The notes under the pieces were generated by a model. That model was not told the DNA's origin and did no database searches. It worked only from the letters and a program-made list of their open reading frames with translations. DNA of 64,000 nucleotides from Burkholderiales bacterium (lineage in GTDB: Bacteria; Pseudomonadota; Gammaproteobacteria; Burkholderiales; SG8-39): positions 372,001 to 436,000 of the forward strand of contig JAOSJV010000012.1 of the NCBI GenBank assembly GCA_027493935.1. Direction: 5' to 3'. This document shows positions 1 to 9,078 of this stretch, piece after piece. A program made the position numbers and the translations under genes. The first letter of the stretch is position 1, and each line of letters begins with the position of its first letter.

Positions 1-52
1 GGGCCGTGCACGCGGCTCGCAACCCGGCACCGATTGCGCTTGGTCCGTTCTG

Positions 53-1364
53 ATGAAGATTCTGGTCATAGGATCCGGTGGGAGAGAGCACGCGCTCGCG
101 TGGAAACTCGCGCGCAGCCCCAAAGTGCACAGGGTTTTCGTCGCCCCCGGCAACGCGGGCACCGCGCGCGAGGAAGGCGTCCAGAACGTCGCGCTCACCG
201 CTCTGGAGGAGCTCGCGCGCTTCGCGCAGCGCGAGGACGTCCATCTCACCGTCGTCGGCCCCGAGGCCCCGCTCGCCGCCGGCGCGGTCGACCTCTTCCG
301 CGAGCGGGGGCTGCGCATCTTCGGGCCGACGCGCGCGGCCGCGCAGCTCGAGAGCTCGAAGGAGTTCGCCAAGCGGTTCCTGGTCAGGCACCGCATCCCG
401 ACCGCCGCCTACGGGTGCTTCGACGCGCCCGCCGAGGCGCATGCGTACGTCGAGGCGCAGGGTGCGCCGATCGTCGTCAAGGCCGACGGGCTCGCGGCCG
501 GCAAAGGGCGTCGTGGTCGCGGCGACCGCGGCCGAGGCTCACGCCGCGATCGACGCGATGCTGGTCGAGCACCGCATGGGCGACGCCGGGGCGCGCGTGG
601 TGATCGAGGAGTTCCTCGCCGGCGAGGAGGCGAGCTTCATCGTGATCGCGGACGGCCGCAACGTGCTGCCGTTCGCCACCAGCCAGGATCACAAGCGGCT
701 GCGCGACGGCGACCAGGGCCCCAACACCGGCGGTATGGGCGCCTATTCGCCGGCGCCGGTGATCACGCCCGCGCTGCACGCGCGCGTCGTGCGCGAGATC
801 ATCCTGCCCACGGTGCGCGGCATGGCCGCGGATGGCATCGCGTACTGCGGGTTCCTGTATGCGGGGCTGATGATCGACGCCGCCGGGAATCCCAAGGTGC
901 TCGAATTCAACTGCCGCCTGGGCGATCCAGAGGCGCAGCCGATCCTGCTCAGGCTGCGCTCGGATCTGCTCGGGCTGATCGAGGGGGCGCTGGACGGCAG
1001 GCTCGACCGGATGGAGGCCGAGTGGGACCGCCGTGCCGCGCTCGGCGTCGTGCTCGCTGCGGCGAACTACCCGGAGGCGCCGCGCAAGGGCGACCCGATC
1101 AGCGGGCTCGCCGCGCCGGCCGAGGATGTGCGCGTGTTCCACGCCGGCACCGCGCTCGCCGACGGCAGGGTCGTCACCGCCGGCGGGCGGGTGCTGTGCG
1201 TCACCGCGCTCGGCGGTTCGATCCGGATTGCGCGCACGCGCGCCTACCAAGTGGTGGACGCGATCCGGTTCGACGGCATGCAGTACCGTAACGACATCGG
1301 ACACCGGGCCCTCGCGCCGCGTCCGCGCGGCGCGGGCGGGCGCGGCGCGCGCGAGGGTCGATGA
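53..1364 (+). CDS. purD: Phosphoribosylamine-glycine ligase, one frame break
   Basis: ATP-grasp enzyme of de novo purine synthesis that joins 5-phosphoribosylamine to glycine to give GAR. The N-terminus (GSGGREHALAWKL) and the later GGMGAYSPAPV and EFNCRLGDPEAQ segments are clear PurD signatures. The frame breaks at 506-508: it reads to KADGLAAGKG, and the family sequence resumes one frame over as VVVAATAAEAHAAID. Removing one G restores about 436 residues, close to the usual 430. I treat this as a base insertion rather than a dead gene because everything downstream is conserved. ATG at 53. The stop overlaps the hemF start by 4 bases, so the two are probably co-translated. Confidence 0.93.
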
Positions 1365-2266
1365 GCATCGACGCGCGGACGGTGGCCGAGTACCTGCGCG
1401 GGCTCCAGGAGCGGATCGTCGCCGAGCTCGAGCGGCTCGATGGTGCGCCGTTCCGCGTCGACTCCTGGACCCGCGCCGAGGGCGGCGGCGGGATCTCGCG
1501 GATCATCGAGGAAGGCGGGCTGTTCGAGCGCGGCGGCGTCAACTTCTCGCACGTCAGGGGCGCCAGCCTGCCGCAGTCCGCGAGCGCGGGACGTCCGGAA
1601 GTCGCCGGGCGCGACTTCGAGGCGATGGGCGTGTCGCTGGTGCTGCACCCGCGCAACCCGTACGTGCCCACAGTGCACATGAACGTGCGCTGGTTCGTCG
1701 CCACCAAGGCCGGCGCCGGGCCGATCTGGTGGTTCGGCGGAGGGATGGATCTCACGCCGTACTACGGCTTCGAAGAGGACGCACGCCACTTCCACCGCGC
1801 CTGCAAGGCAGCGCTCGCGCCGTTCGGCGCGCAGTATCATCCTCGCTTCAAGCAGTGGTGCGACGAGTACTTCTATCTGCGCCACCGGCGCGAGCCGCGC
1901 GGCGTGGGCGGCATTTTCTTCGACGACCTGAACGACGGCGGGTTCGAGCACTGCTTCGGGTTGACGCGAAGCGTCGGCGACCACTTCCTGCCCGCGTACG
2001 CGCCGATCGTCGAGCGCCGGCGCGCGATCGACTACGGCGAGCGGGAGCGCGACTTCCAGTTCTACCGCCGCGGCCGCTACGTGGAATTCAATCTGGTCTA
2101 CGACCGCGGCACGGTGTTCGGCCTACAGTCGGGCGGGCGCACCGAGTCGATCCTGGTGTCGCTGCCGCCGGTCGTGCGCTGGCGCTACGACTGGCGCCCG
2201 GCGCCAGGAAGCCCGGAAGAGAGGCTCTACACCGAGTTCCTCAAGCCGCGCGATTGGGCTGACTAG
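1361..2266 (+). CDS. hemF: Oxygen-dependent coproporphyrinogen III oxidase
   Basis: Aerobic heme-pathway enzyme that oxidatively decarboxylates coproporphyrinogen III to protoporphyrinogen IX in the cytoplasm. The 301 residues match the family length. HMNVRWF, GGMDLTPYYGF with the following His, and YVEFNLVYDRGT are family hallmarks. The start ATG lies in the ATGA overlap with purD. The stop shares the bases CTAG at 2263-2266 with the stop of the convergent HAD gene, so there is no spacer between the two transcription units. Confidence 0.96.
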   Translation: MSIDARTVAEYLRGLQERIVAELERLDGAPFRVDSWTRAEGGGGISRIIEEGGLFERGGVNFSHVRGASLPQSASAGRPEVAGRDFEAMGVSLVLHPRNPYVPTVHMNVRWFVATKAGAGPIWWFGGGMDLTPYYGFEEDARHFHRACKAALAPFGAQYHPRFKQWCDEYFYLRHRREPRGVGGIFFDDLNDGGFEHCFGLTRSVGDHFLPAYAPIVERRRAIDYGERERDFQFYRRGRYVEFNLVYDRGTVFGLQSGGRTESILVSLPPVVRWRYDWRPAPGSPEERLYTEFLKPRDWAD

Positions 2267-2982
2267 CAGCCCAGCTGCCGCGCGAGGTCCAAGAAGTCCT
2301 TCGCGTTCAGGTCGAAGCGGTGCTCGAACGCGACGTCCTTCTTCGCCGGATCGCCGAACTCCAGCGGACGGGCAACGAATGCGCTTCGCAGCCCGGCGCG
2401 CGCCGCGCCGTCGAGGTCGTCCTTGTGTGCGGCGACCATCAGCACCTCGTCGGGCTGGATGCCGAGCAGGCGAGGCACGCTGAGGTAGGCCTCCGGATCC
2501 GGCTTGTAGTGGCGCGCGATCTCGGCCGAGAGCACGACGTCCCACGGCAGCCCGCCGTGCTTCGCCATGTTCACGAGCAGCGCGACGTTGCCGTTCGACA
2601 TCGTGGCGAGCACGTAGCGCCGCTTCAGGCGCTTCAGGCCGGACACCGCGTCCCGCCACGGCGCGAGGCGATGCCACGCACGGTTGAAGTCCTGCAGGTC
2701 CGTCTCCGTGAGGCCGCGCATGCCGAACTGCGCGACCAGGTCGTCGAGGATCATGCGGTGCAGATCGTCGATCTTCGTCCAGCCGAGCTCGCCGCGGCGC
2801 ACGCGGTCCATCGCCGGGCGATAGCCCGCGCGCCACGCGTCGGCGAACGCCGCCCAATCGACCCGCAGCCGCCGCCGCCGGCCGAGCCGCCGGCCCTCCT
2901 CGATCAGCGAGCCGCGCCAGTCGACGACCGTGCCGAAGACGTCGAACGCAAGCGCTTTGATGCGGGACAGCTTGCGCTTCAT
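2263..2982 (-). CDS. Haloacid dehalogenase type II (HAD superfamily)
   Basis: HAD-fold hydrolase of the type II haloacid dehalogenase group, which uses an Asp nucleophile to hydrolyse 2-haloalkanoates. The nucleophile motif KALAFDVFGTVVDWR is at residues 9-23, TMSNGN (motif II) is near 130, and HYKPDPEAY (motif III Lys) is near 155. Many relatives are in fact phosphatases, so the substrate is open. Length (239 aa) is normal. It starts next to the hemW stop and is transcribed in the same direction, so it may be the last gene of rdgB-hemW. Confidence 0.85.
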   Translation of the reverse strand: MKRKLSRIKALAFDVFGTVVDWRGSLIEEGRRLGRRRRLRVDWAAFADAWRAGYRPAMDRVRRGELGWTKIDDLHRMILDDLVAQFGMRGLTETDLQDFNRAWHRLAPWRDAVSGLKRLKRRYVLATMSNGNVALLVNMAKHGGLPWDVVLSAEIARHYKPDPEAYLSVPRLLGIQPDEVLMVAAHKDDLDGAARAGLRSAFVARPLEFGDPAKKDVAFEHRFDLNAKDFLDLARQLGC

Positions 2983-4189
2983 GCGCGCTTCTCCGGCAGG
3001 AAGAGCTCCAGCAGATCGTTCAGGAAGCGGCGGCCGCGCTCGGTGGGCCTGACACGCTCACCTTCACGCGCGACCAGCCCGCGCGCCTCGGCGCGCGCGA
3101 GCCGATCCTCGATCGCCGCCGGCGCGAGTCCAGTCCGCTCGACGAAGAGCGGGAGCTCGAAACCTTCGACGAGGCGCAGTGCGTTCAGAGCGAACTCGAA
3201 CACGAGATCGCCGCGCCCGAGCGTCCGCTCCTCCTGCACCGGCGCGCCGGCGGCGACGCGCGCGAAATACTCGCGCGGATGCTTGAAGCGCACTTGGCGC
3301 ACGATCCGGTCGCCGAACGAGAGCTTGGCGTGCGCGCCCGCCCCGATGCCGAGATAGTCCCCGAACCGCCAGTAGTTCAGGTTGTGCCGGCACTCGTGTC
3401 CGGGAAGGGCGTACGCGGAGGTCTCGTAGTTGCGGTACCCCGCCGTCGCGAGCGTGCCCTGGACGAGCTCGTGGACGTCGGCCTGGACCTCGTCGTCGGG
3501 CAGCGCGGGCGGATGCCGATGAAACAGCGTGTTCGGCTCGATCGTCAGATGATAAAAAGAGAGGTGCGGCGCCCGGCGGCGAGCGCCGCGGCGAGGTCGG
3601 CGCGCGCGGCCTCGACCGTCTGGCCCGGCAGCGCGTACATCAGATCCAGGTTGAAGTTCGTGAAATGCGTGCGCGCGAGCGCTATCGCGCGCACCGCCTC
3701 GCGCGCGCTGTGGATGCGGCCGAGGGCGCGCAGGCTGCGCGGAGCGAAGCTCTGCACGCCGATCGAGAGGCGGTTGACGCCGGCGGCGGCGAAGCCGGGA
3801 AACTTCGCCGCCTCGATCGCGCCCGGATTCGCCTCCAGCGTCACCTCCGCGTCCGGCTCGATCTCCAGCCGCGCCCAGATCGCAGCGAGCAAGCACTCGA
3901 TCGCGCTGGCCGAGAGGAGGCTCGGCGTGCCGCCGCCGAAGAAGACCGCGTGCACCTTGCGGCCCCAGACCGACGGCCGCGCGTGCTCGAGATCCGCGAC
4001 GAGCGCGTCCACGTACGCTTCTTCCGGGAGGCCGCCGCGGAGCTCGTGCGAGTTGAAGTCGCAGTAGGGGCACTTTCGCACGCACCACGGCACGTGGACG
4101 TAGAGCGTGAGCGGCGGCAACACGTCGAGGCGGCCCCCGCCGGTCTCCGCCGCAATCCGCGTTTCGCTGCCGGCATGCACGCCGCTCAT
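2979..4189 (-). CDS. hemW: HemW-type radical SAM heme chaperone, one frame break
   Basis: Radical SAM protein once annotated as a coproporphyrinogen oxidase and now regarded as a heme-binding chaperone. The N-terminal part shows YVHVPWCVRKCPYCDFNSHE, with the three cluster cysteines in CxxxCxxC spacing, then FFGGGTPSLL and GVQSF. Near 3570-3576 the frame changes: the C-terminal half resumes as APHLSFYHLTIEPNTLF and carries the HemW winged-helix end. Adding one G restores about 403 residues. The start ATG (4187-4189) overlaps the rdgB stop as ATGA. hemF and hemW are neighbours, but hemF is on the other strand. Confidence 0.9.
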
Positions 4190-4776
4190 CCCTCTTCGCG
4201 CAGCAGCGCGAGCAGCCCGCGCAGCGCCTTGCCGCGATGACTGAGCGCGTTCTTGGTCGGCGGGTCGAGCTCGGCGGCGCGCAGCCCGAGCTCCGGCACC
4301 TGGAAGTACGGGTCATAGCCGAAGCCGCCGCTGCCCCGCGGCGTGTCCGCCACCTCGCCGTGCCAGCGACCCTCGGCGATCAGCGGCTCGGGATCGTCGG
4401 CGTGGCGCACGAGCACGATCACGCAGTAGTAGTGCGCGCGGCGGTCGGCCTTGTCCGCCAGCAGCTCCACCAGGCGGGCGTTGTTGCGCTCGTCCGAGCG
4501 CGGACCTCCCGCGAAGCGCGCGGAGTGCACGCCCGGCTCGCCGCCGAGCGCCGCGGCGCAGATGCCCGAATCGTCGGCGAGCGCGGGCAGGCGCGCATGA
4601 CGGCTCGCATTGCGCGCCTTGGCAAGGGCGTTCTCGAGGAAGGTGAGATGCGGCTCTTCGGCCTCGGGCACGCCGAGGCGCGACTGCGGGACGACCTCGA
4701 TGCCGAGCGGGGCGAGCAGCGCCTCGAACTCGCGCAGCTTGCCCGGATTGGATGATGCGAGGACCAGCCGTTTCAC
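4186..4776 (-). CDS. rdgB: XTP/dITP pyrophosphatase
   Basis: House-cleaning nucleotide pyrophosphatase that removes dITP, XTP and other deaminated purine nucleotides. LASSNPGKLREF at the N-terminus, LADDSGI, and GFGYDPYF near the C-terminus are diagnostic of the Ham1/RdgB family. I take the GTG at 4774-4776 (VKRLVLASSN) as the start because it fits the family N-terminus; an upstream in-frame start would add 9 unconserved residues. This gives 196 aa. It is coupled to hemW by an ATGA overlap. Confidence 0.94.
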   Translation of the reverse strand: MKRLVLASSNPGKLREFEALLAPLGIEVVPQSRLGVPEAEEPHLTFLENALAKARNASRHARLPALADDSGICAAALGGEPGVHSARFAGGPRSDERNNARLVELLADKADRRAHYYCVIVLVRHADDPEPLIAEGRWHGEVADTPRGSGGFGYDPYFQVPELGLRAAELDPPTKNALSHRGKALRGLLALLREEG

Positions 4777-4803
4777 GCGCGGATTTTCGCCGCAAAGGCG
4801 CAA

Positions 4804-4908
4804 AGGCGCTCGAAGCCTCGACCGAGGGGCTCGGCCGGCGCTTCGACCCAGACCCGCTTGCCGCCGGCCACCCTCGGCGCTCTCCGCGCCTCGGCGGCCA
4901 ACGTCCGC
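4804..4908. other. Intergenic segment with CGCAAAGGCGC-type repeat
   Basis: The gap between rph and rdgB begins at the end of rdgB with a short direct repeat (GCAAAGGCGCAAAGGCGC, about 4790-4808) and has a partly complementary CTCTCCGCGCC segment near 4880. It resembles the much clearer CAGAGGCGCAGAG inverted repeat at 54990-55075. No coding signal was seen. Confidence 0.4.
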
Positions 4909-5643
4909 TCAGACGGCCCCTAGCGCCGCGCGCTGGCGGCCGATCAGCTCGCGGATGCCATGTTCGGCGAGATCGACGAGCGCGTTCATGTCGCCGCGCG
5001 TGAAGGGTCGGCCCTCGGCGGTCCCCTGGATCTCGACGAAGGCGCCGCTGCCGGTCATCACCACGTTCATGTCGGTGTCGCAGGCGGCGTCCTCGGCGTA
5101 GTCGAGGTCGAGCACCGGCACGCCGCCGTGCATGCCTACCGAGACCGCGGCGACGTAGTCGAGGATCGGGGATTCGGCGATCGCACCGGCGAGCAGCAGC
5201 CGCGAGACGGCGTCATGCAGCGCCACGAAACCGCCGGTGATGCTCGCGGTGCGCGTGCCGCCGTCGGCCTGAATCACGTCGCAGTCGATCTGGATCGTGC
5301 GCGCGCCGAGGCGCTCGAGGTCGGTCACCGCGCGCAGGCTGCGCCCGATCAGCCGCTGGATCTCCTGGGTGCGGCCGCTCTGGCGGCCGCGCGCGGCCTC
5401 GCGTTCGGTACGGGTGCCGGTGGCGCGCGGCAGCATGCCGTACTCCGCCGTGACCCAGCCCCGGTTGCGGTCCTTCAGGAACGCCGGGACTTTCTCGTCG
5501 ACGCTCGCGGCGCAGAGGACGCGCGTATCGCCGAACTCGATCAGCACGCTGCCCTCCGCGTGCCGCGTGTAGCCGCGCTGGATGCGCACCGGACGCAGCT
5601 CGTCCGCACTGCGGCCGCCGCTTCTCGCGCCACGCCCGCTCAC
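4909..5643 (-). CDS. rph: Ribonuclease PH
   Basis: Phosphorolytic 3'-to-5' exoribonuclease that trims tRNA 3' ends. 244 aa. The family segments RPVRIQRGYTRHAEGSVLIEFG, VTAEYGMLPRAT and CDVIQADGGTRTASITGG are present (each quoted in part), as is the C-terminal DLAEHGIREL. It sits 7 bases from the PP2C phosphatase gene in the betaproteobacterial order kinase-phosphatase-rph-rdgB-hemW. Confidence 0.96.
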   Translation of the reverse strand: MSGRGARSGGRSADELRPVRIQRGYTRHAEGSVLIEFGDTRVLCAASVDEKVPAFLKDRNRGWVTAEYGMLPRATGTRTEREAARGRQSGRTQEIQRLIGRSLRAVTDLERLGARTIQIDCDVIQADGGTRTASITGGFVALHDAVSRLLLAGAIAESPILDYVAAVSVGMHGGVPVLDLDYAEDAACDTDMNVVMTGSGAFVEIQGTAEGRPFTRGDMNALVDLAEHGIRELIGRQRAALGAV

Positions 5644-5650
5644 GTCCCGC

Positions 5651-6571
5651 TCACTTCGAGTTCTTCTTGATCGCGAGCCGGATCTCCTCGATCGCCCGCT
5701 CGATTTCCTCGTCGGAGAGGTAGCCGGGCGCCGCCGGCGGCGCGGTCTTCTGGAAGTGCTGCACCGTGCTCTTGTACTCCCGGTCGGTCATGGTCACGGT
5801 GGAGATCGAGGTCGGCGAGGCCTCCCCGATCTGGTCTACCCAGGTCATCGCCACCACCGAGAGGTTGTCGCCCTCGCGACCTGCCCGTCCCTCGGCCATG
5901 TCCATCAGCTTGGGCATCGCCGCCGCGATGTCGGGGCTGCGCAGCAGCTCCTCGCAGATCAGCTTCGCGCTGAGCGCGCCCCAGAATCCGTCGGTGCAGA
6001 GGATCAGCGTGTCGCCGTGGTTGAGCCCAACCCGGCGCGAGAGGTCCACCTTCGGCACCGACATCTGGCCCAGGCAGTTGAAGATCTTGTTGCGGTCGGG
6101 GTGGGCGGCGACCGCCTCTTCGCGGATGCGCCCGGTATCGACCAGGATCTGGACCCGAGAGTGGTCCTTGGTCTGGTTCTCGACGCGGCCCTCGCGGATG
6201 TGGTACAGGCGCGAATCGCCCACGTGCGCCCAGTGCGCGATACCGTCCTGCACGATGCACGCGACGCAGGTCGTGCGCGGCGTCTCGAGCAGATTGCGCT
6301 GGTTGGCGTAGTCGATGATCGAGTGGTGTGCGTTGGTGATCGCGCCGAGCAGGAAGCGGAACGGATCGTCGAGGCGCGGCTGCGCCTCGCGCTGGAACGC
6401 CTCGACGATGAAGTGCGTGGCGATCTGCGCGGCGACCTCGCCGTGCAGGTGCCCGCCCATGCCGTCGGCCACGATCAGCGCCAGCGCGTCGCGCGTGTAC
6501 ACGTGCGCAATGCGGTCCTGGTTCATCTTGCGCGGACCCTGCCTGCTTTCCTGATAGACCGAGAATCTCAT
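5651..6571 (-). CDS. PP2C-type Ser/Thr protein phosphatase
   Basis: Metal-dependent (PPM) phosphatase, 306 aa, probably reversing phosphorylation by the kinase encoded just upstream. Metal-binding and core motifs visible are NQDRIAH, VADGMGGHLHGE, WAHVGDSRLYHIREG, CTDGFWG and GDNLSVV. The C-terminal 50 residues after the catalytic domain (DREYKSTVQHFQ onward) are charged and look like a regulatory or coiled extension. The gene lies 27 bases from the kinase stop, so the two are likely co-expressed and form a reversible Ser/Thr phosphorylation pair. Confidence 0.9.
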   Translation of the reverse strand: MRFSVYQESRQGPRKMNQDRIAHVYTRDALALIVADGMGGHLHGEVAAQIATHFIVEAFQREAQPRLDDPFRFLLGAITNAHHSIIDYANQRNLLETPRTTCVACIVQDGIAHWAHVGDSRLYHIREGRVENQTKDHSRVQILVDTGRIREEAVAAHPDRNKIFNCLGQMSVPKVDLSRRVGLNHGDTLILCTDGFWGALSAKLICEELLRSPDIAAAMPKLMDMAEGRAGREGDNLSVVAMTWVDQIGEASPTSISTVTMTDREYKSTVQHFQKTAPPAAPGYLSDEEIERAIEEIRLAIKKNSK

Positions 6572-6598
6572 CGCTTCACGCTCCGCATAGCACCACGC

Positions 6599-7555
6599 TC
6601 ACGCGACCGACTTGCGCGCGAGCTTGAGCAGCGTCCCGCGCAGTGAGGAGACGAACGACTTGCGGCGCGGCGTCTCCGGGTCGCGCTCGCGCAGCAGCAC
6701 CTTCTGCAGCGCGAGCACGCTCTGCGGGCGCTTCAGGTGGTCGAGGTTCAGGCACCAGTCGATCGTCTCGAGCAGCTGGTCGGAGTACCTGCCGCCGAAG
6801 AGCTTCGTCGCCGAGACGTAACGGTCCTTGTCGACGCGCAGATCAGCCGCCTGCGGCGCGGCGCCGGCGATACAGGCGAAGATGCTCGCGCCGACCGAGT
6901 AGATGTCGGTCCACGGCCCGAGCAGCTCGCGGTTCTTGTAGTGCTCGGGCGAGGCGAAGCCCGGCGTGTACATGGGGTTCAGCTTGAAGCCCTCGGCGGT
7001 GAGGGTCTGGCGCGCCGCACCGAAGTCGATCAGCACCGGCGTGCCGTCGTTGCGCACGTAGATGTTGGCCGGCTTGATGTCGAGGTGCAGAAGCTTGTTC
7101 AGATGCACCTCGCGCAGCCCGTTCAGGAGCAGCGTGAATATGCGGCGGATGAAATTCTCCTTGATCGCGCCGCGGCGCGCCTGGATGTGCTCCTGCAGCG
7201 TCCGGCCGCGCTCGTAGCGCATCACCAGGTACACGGTCTCGTTCGCCCGGAAGAAGTTCAGCACCCGCACCAGATTCGGATGCGACAGCCGCGCGAGCGC
7301 GCGGCCCTCCTCGAAGAAGCACTTCATGCCGTAGCGGAACGTGGCGAGGTTCTCCTCGGAGATCGACGGCAGCACGTCGCCCTCGTGCCGCAGCGCGAGC
7401 GAGCTCGGCAGGTATTCCTTGATCGCGACCGGCTGATCGGCCTCGTCGTGCGCCAGATACACGATCGAGAATCCGCCGCACGAGAGCACCTTGGTGATAC
7501 GGTAGCTCTGCAGCTGGTACCCGTCGGGCAGCGGAACGTTGGCCTGGGCCGGCAT
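6599..7555 (-). CDS. Ser/Thr protein kinase
   Basis: Hanks-type kinase, 318 aa, with no transmembrane helix, so cytoplasmic. Subdomains in order are the glycine loop LSCGGFSIVYLAHD, the ATP-binding Lys in PVAIKEYLP, the catalytic loop LLHLDIKPANIYV (Leu in place of the usual Arg of HRD), the DFGAARQ metal-binding segment, and FASPEHYKNRE as the activation-loop end. The loss of the HRD Arg suggests activity may not depend on activation-loop phosphorylation (inference). Paired with the PP2C gene and conserved next to rph/yicC in betaproteobacteria. Confidence 0.9.
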   Translation of the reverse strand: MPAQANVPLPDGYQLQSYRITKVLSCGGFSIVYLAHDEADQPVAIKEYLPSSLALRHEGDVLPSISEENLATFRYGMKCFFEEGRALARLSHPNLVRVLNFFRANETVYLVMRYERGRTLQEHIQARRGAIKENFIRRIFTLLLNGLREVHLNKLLHLDIKPANIYVRNDGTPVLIDFGAARQTLTAEGFKLNPMYTPGFASPEHYKNRELLGPWTDIYSVGASIFACIAGAAPQAADLRVDKDRYVSATKLFGGRYSDQLLETIDWCLNLDHLKRPQSVLALQKVLLRERDPETPRRKSFVSSLRGTLLKLARKSVA

Positions 7556-7981
7556 CGGCGCGCGCTCCAGAGCCTATCTCGAGACGGAAATACGGTCGCG
7601 AACGAGGTGCTCCACAAGGGGGACGCCCTTGTTCGTCCGGGGGTATTCCAGGGGCATCCCTCCTTGTCGCTGCGATCCCTCCCGCTCGAAGATGCACGGC
7701 CGCAATCTTGAGATGGGTTCTAGATCGCGGCCGCCGCGCGGCCTGCGTGCGGCGCACGGCCCCTGGCCCGGCCTGCCGGCCGACCCGCGCGCTGGCGGGC
7801 AGCACCGAGCGGCGCACGCGATCGGTGCGCGGGCCTGGCGCGCCCGGCGGCCGCGCGGGATGGAAAGGGGGACATACAGGCTAGAATAACGGCTTCCGCG
7901 GCGGATTGTCTGGGTTTGAACCGCCAAAGTAAAGCGCGGCCGCCCCGTTTTCGAGCACATTGCGACAACACTTCCACCCCC
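7556..7981. promoter_or_regulatory. Divergent intergenic region between kinase and yicC
   Basis: These 426 bases separate the leftward kinase gene from the rightward yicC-gmk-rpoZ-spoT run, so promoters for both should lie here. TAGAAT at 7882-7887 is a plausible -10 for the rightward genes, with no convincing -35. The left half (7612-7668) contains two GGGGG-rich hairpin units listed separately. No protein-coding signal was seen. Confidence 0.45.
7612..7668. repeat. Palindromic intergenic repeat, two adjacent units
   Basis: Unit one has perfect 7-base arms, ACAAGGG (7614-7620) and CCCTTGT (7626-7632). Unit two (7637-7668) reads CCGGGGGTATTCCA followed by GGGGCATCCCTCCTTGT. Its order (GGGGG, an AT-containing spacer, GGGGCATC, then CCTTGT) matches the reverse complement of the hairpin segment at 17561-17595, so these look like dispersed copies of one intergenic element. 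The alignment was made by eye. Confidence 0.5.
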
Positions 7982-8848
7982 ATGGTCCGGAGCATGACCG
8001 GCTACGCAGCGCTGACCCGGGAGCTGCCCCATGGTCTGCTGCAGCTCGAGCTGAAGAGCGTCAACGGGCGCTACCTCGACATCCAGTTCCGCATGACCGA
8101 GGAGTTGCGCGCCGCGGAGCCTCAGCTGCGCGAGCTCGTCTCCGCGAGGGTGTCGCGCGGAAAGGTGGACTGCCGGCTCTCGTTCGCCGCGAAGCCGCTC
8201 GCGCGCGAGGACGTAAGCGTTGATGCGACGCAGCTCGCGCGCCTGGCGCGGCTCGCCGCGGAGGTGCGCAAGGCGATCGCGGATGCGCAGCCGCTGCGCG
8301 TGTCGGAGGTGCTGCACTGGCCAGGTGTGCTCGCCGAGGACGGTGACGCCGCGACCGCGCTGCGCGACGCGGCGCTCGCCGCCATGCAGGACGCACTCGG
8401 CGAGCTCGCCGGAGCGCGCGAGCGCGAGGGCGCGAAGCTCGCCGCGATGATCCGCGAGCGTGTCGCGCTGATCCGTGTGCGGCTCTCCGAGATCGGGCCG
8501 CTGGTGCCCCAGGCGATCGCTGCCTACGAGGAGAAGCTCACCGCGAAGCTGCGCGAGGCGCTCGCCGCCGCCGACGAGGAGCGCATCCGGCAGGAGATCG
8601 CCGTGTTCGGCGTGCGCATCGACGTCGCCGAGGAGCTTTCGCGGCTCGGCGCGCATCTGGACGAGGTCGAGCGCGCGCTCGCCGCCGGCGGCGCGGTCGG
8701 CAAGCGGCTCGACTTCCTGATGCAGGAGTTGAACCGCGAGGCGAACACGCTCGGCTCCAAATCGGTGTCGCGCGAGCTCTCCGCCGCGGCGCTCGAGTTC
8801 AAGCTCGCGATCGAGCAGATGCGCGAGCAGGTGCAGAACCTGGAATGA
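7982..8848 (+). CDS. yicC: YicC family endoribonuclease-like protein
   Basis: Member of the YicC/YloC stress-induced family, reported to act as endoribonucleases. 288 aa when started at the ATG at 7982 (MVRSMTGYAALTRE), which matches the family N-terminus; an upstream in-frame start adds 22 unconserved residues. The N-terminal SVNGRYLDIQFR and the C-terminal block KRLDFLMQELNREANTLGSK (with SREL following) are family signatures. First gene of yicC-gmk-rpoZ-spoT. Confidence 0.92.
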   Translation: MVRSMTGYAALTRELPHGLLQLELKSVNGRYLDIQFRMTEELRAAEPQLRELVSARVSRGKVDCRLSFAAKPLAREDVSVDATQLARLARLAAEVRKAIADAQPLRVSEVLHWPGVLAEDGDAATALRDAALAAMQDALGELAGAREREGAKLAAMIRERVALIRVRLSEIGPLVPQAIAAYEEKLTAKLREALAAADEERIRQEIAVFGVRIDVAEELSRLGAHLDEVERALAAGGAVGKRLDFLMQELNREANTLGSKSVSRELSAAALEFKLAIEQMREQVQNLE

Positions 8849-9078
8849 GGAGCGGTCAGTGGACCGTCGGCTGTGGGCAGTAGTTCCGCGCCGGATCCCC
8901 GCCGGACGTCTAGCATTGCCCGACCGGTCGCGGAACGACCGGCGGCGGGTCATGGAACGCATGGTGAAGTTGCGCTGCCTGCCGCTTACTGCTCACTGTC
9001 CACTTCGCTTGCGAGTGGATGCGATGCCAGGTTGAGCGGCGCACCGAATCGGCACTGTCCACTGTCCACGTTCGGTTC
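8849..9078. repeat. Intergenic region with CACTGTC direct repeats
   Basis: The gap between yicC and gmk contains CACTGTCCACTGTCCAC at 9054-9070, another CTCACTGTCCAC near 8990-9001, and a partly complementary TCAGTGGACCG near 8856. Together these make a loose inverted arrangement of a CACTGTCCA word. No coding signal was seen. It may fold in the yicC-gmk transcript. Confidence 0.35.

Noticed and set aside
53..1364. purD as a genuine pseudogene
   Set aside because: Only one base is out of place, the downstream protein is fully conserved, and the same kind of G/C-run break recurs in many core genes here.
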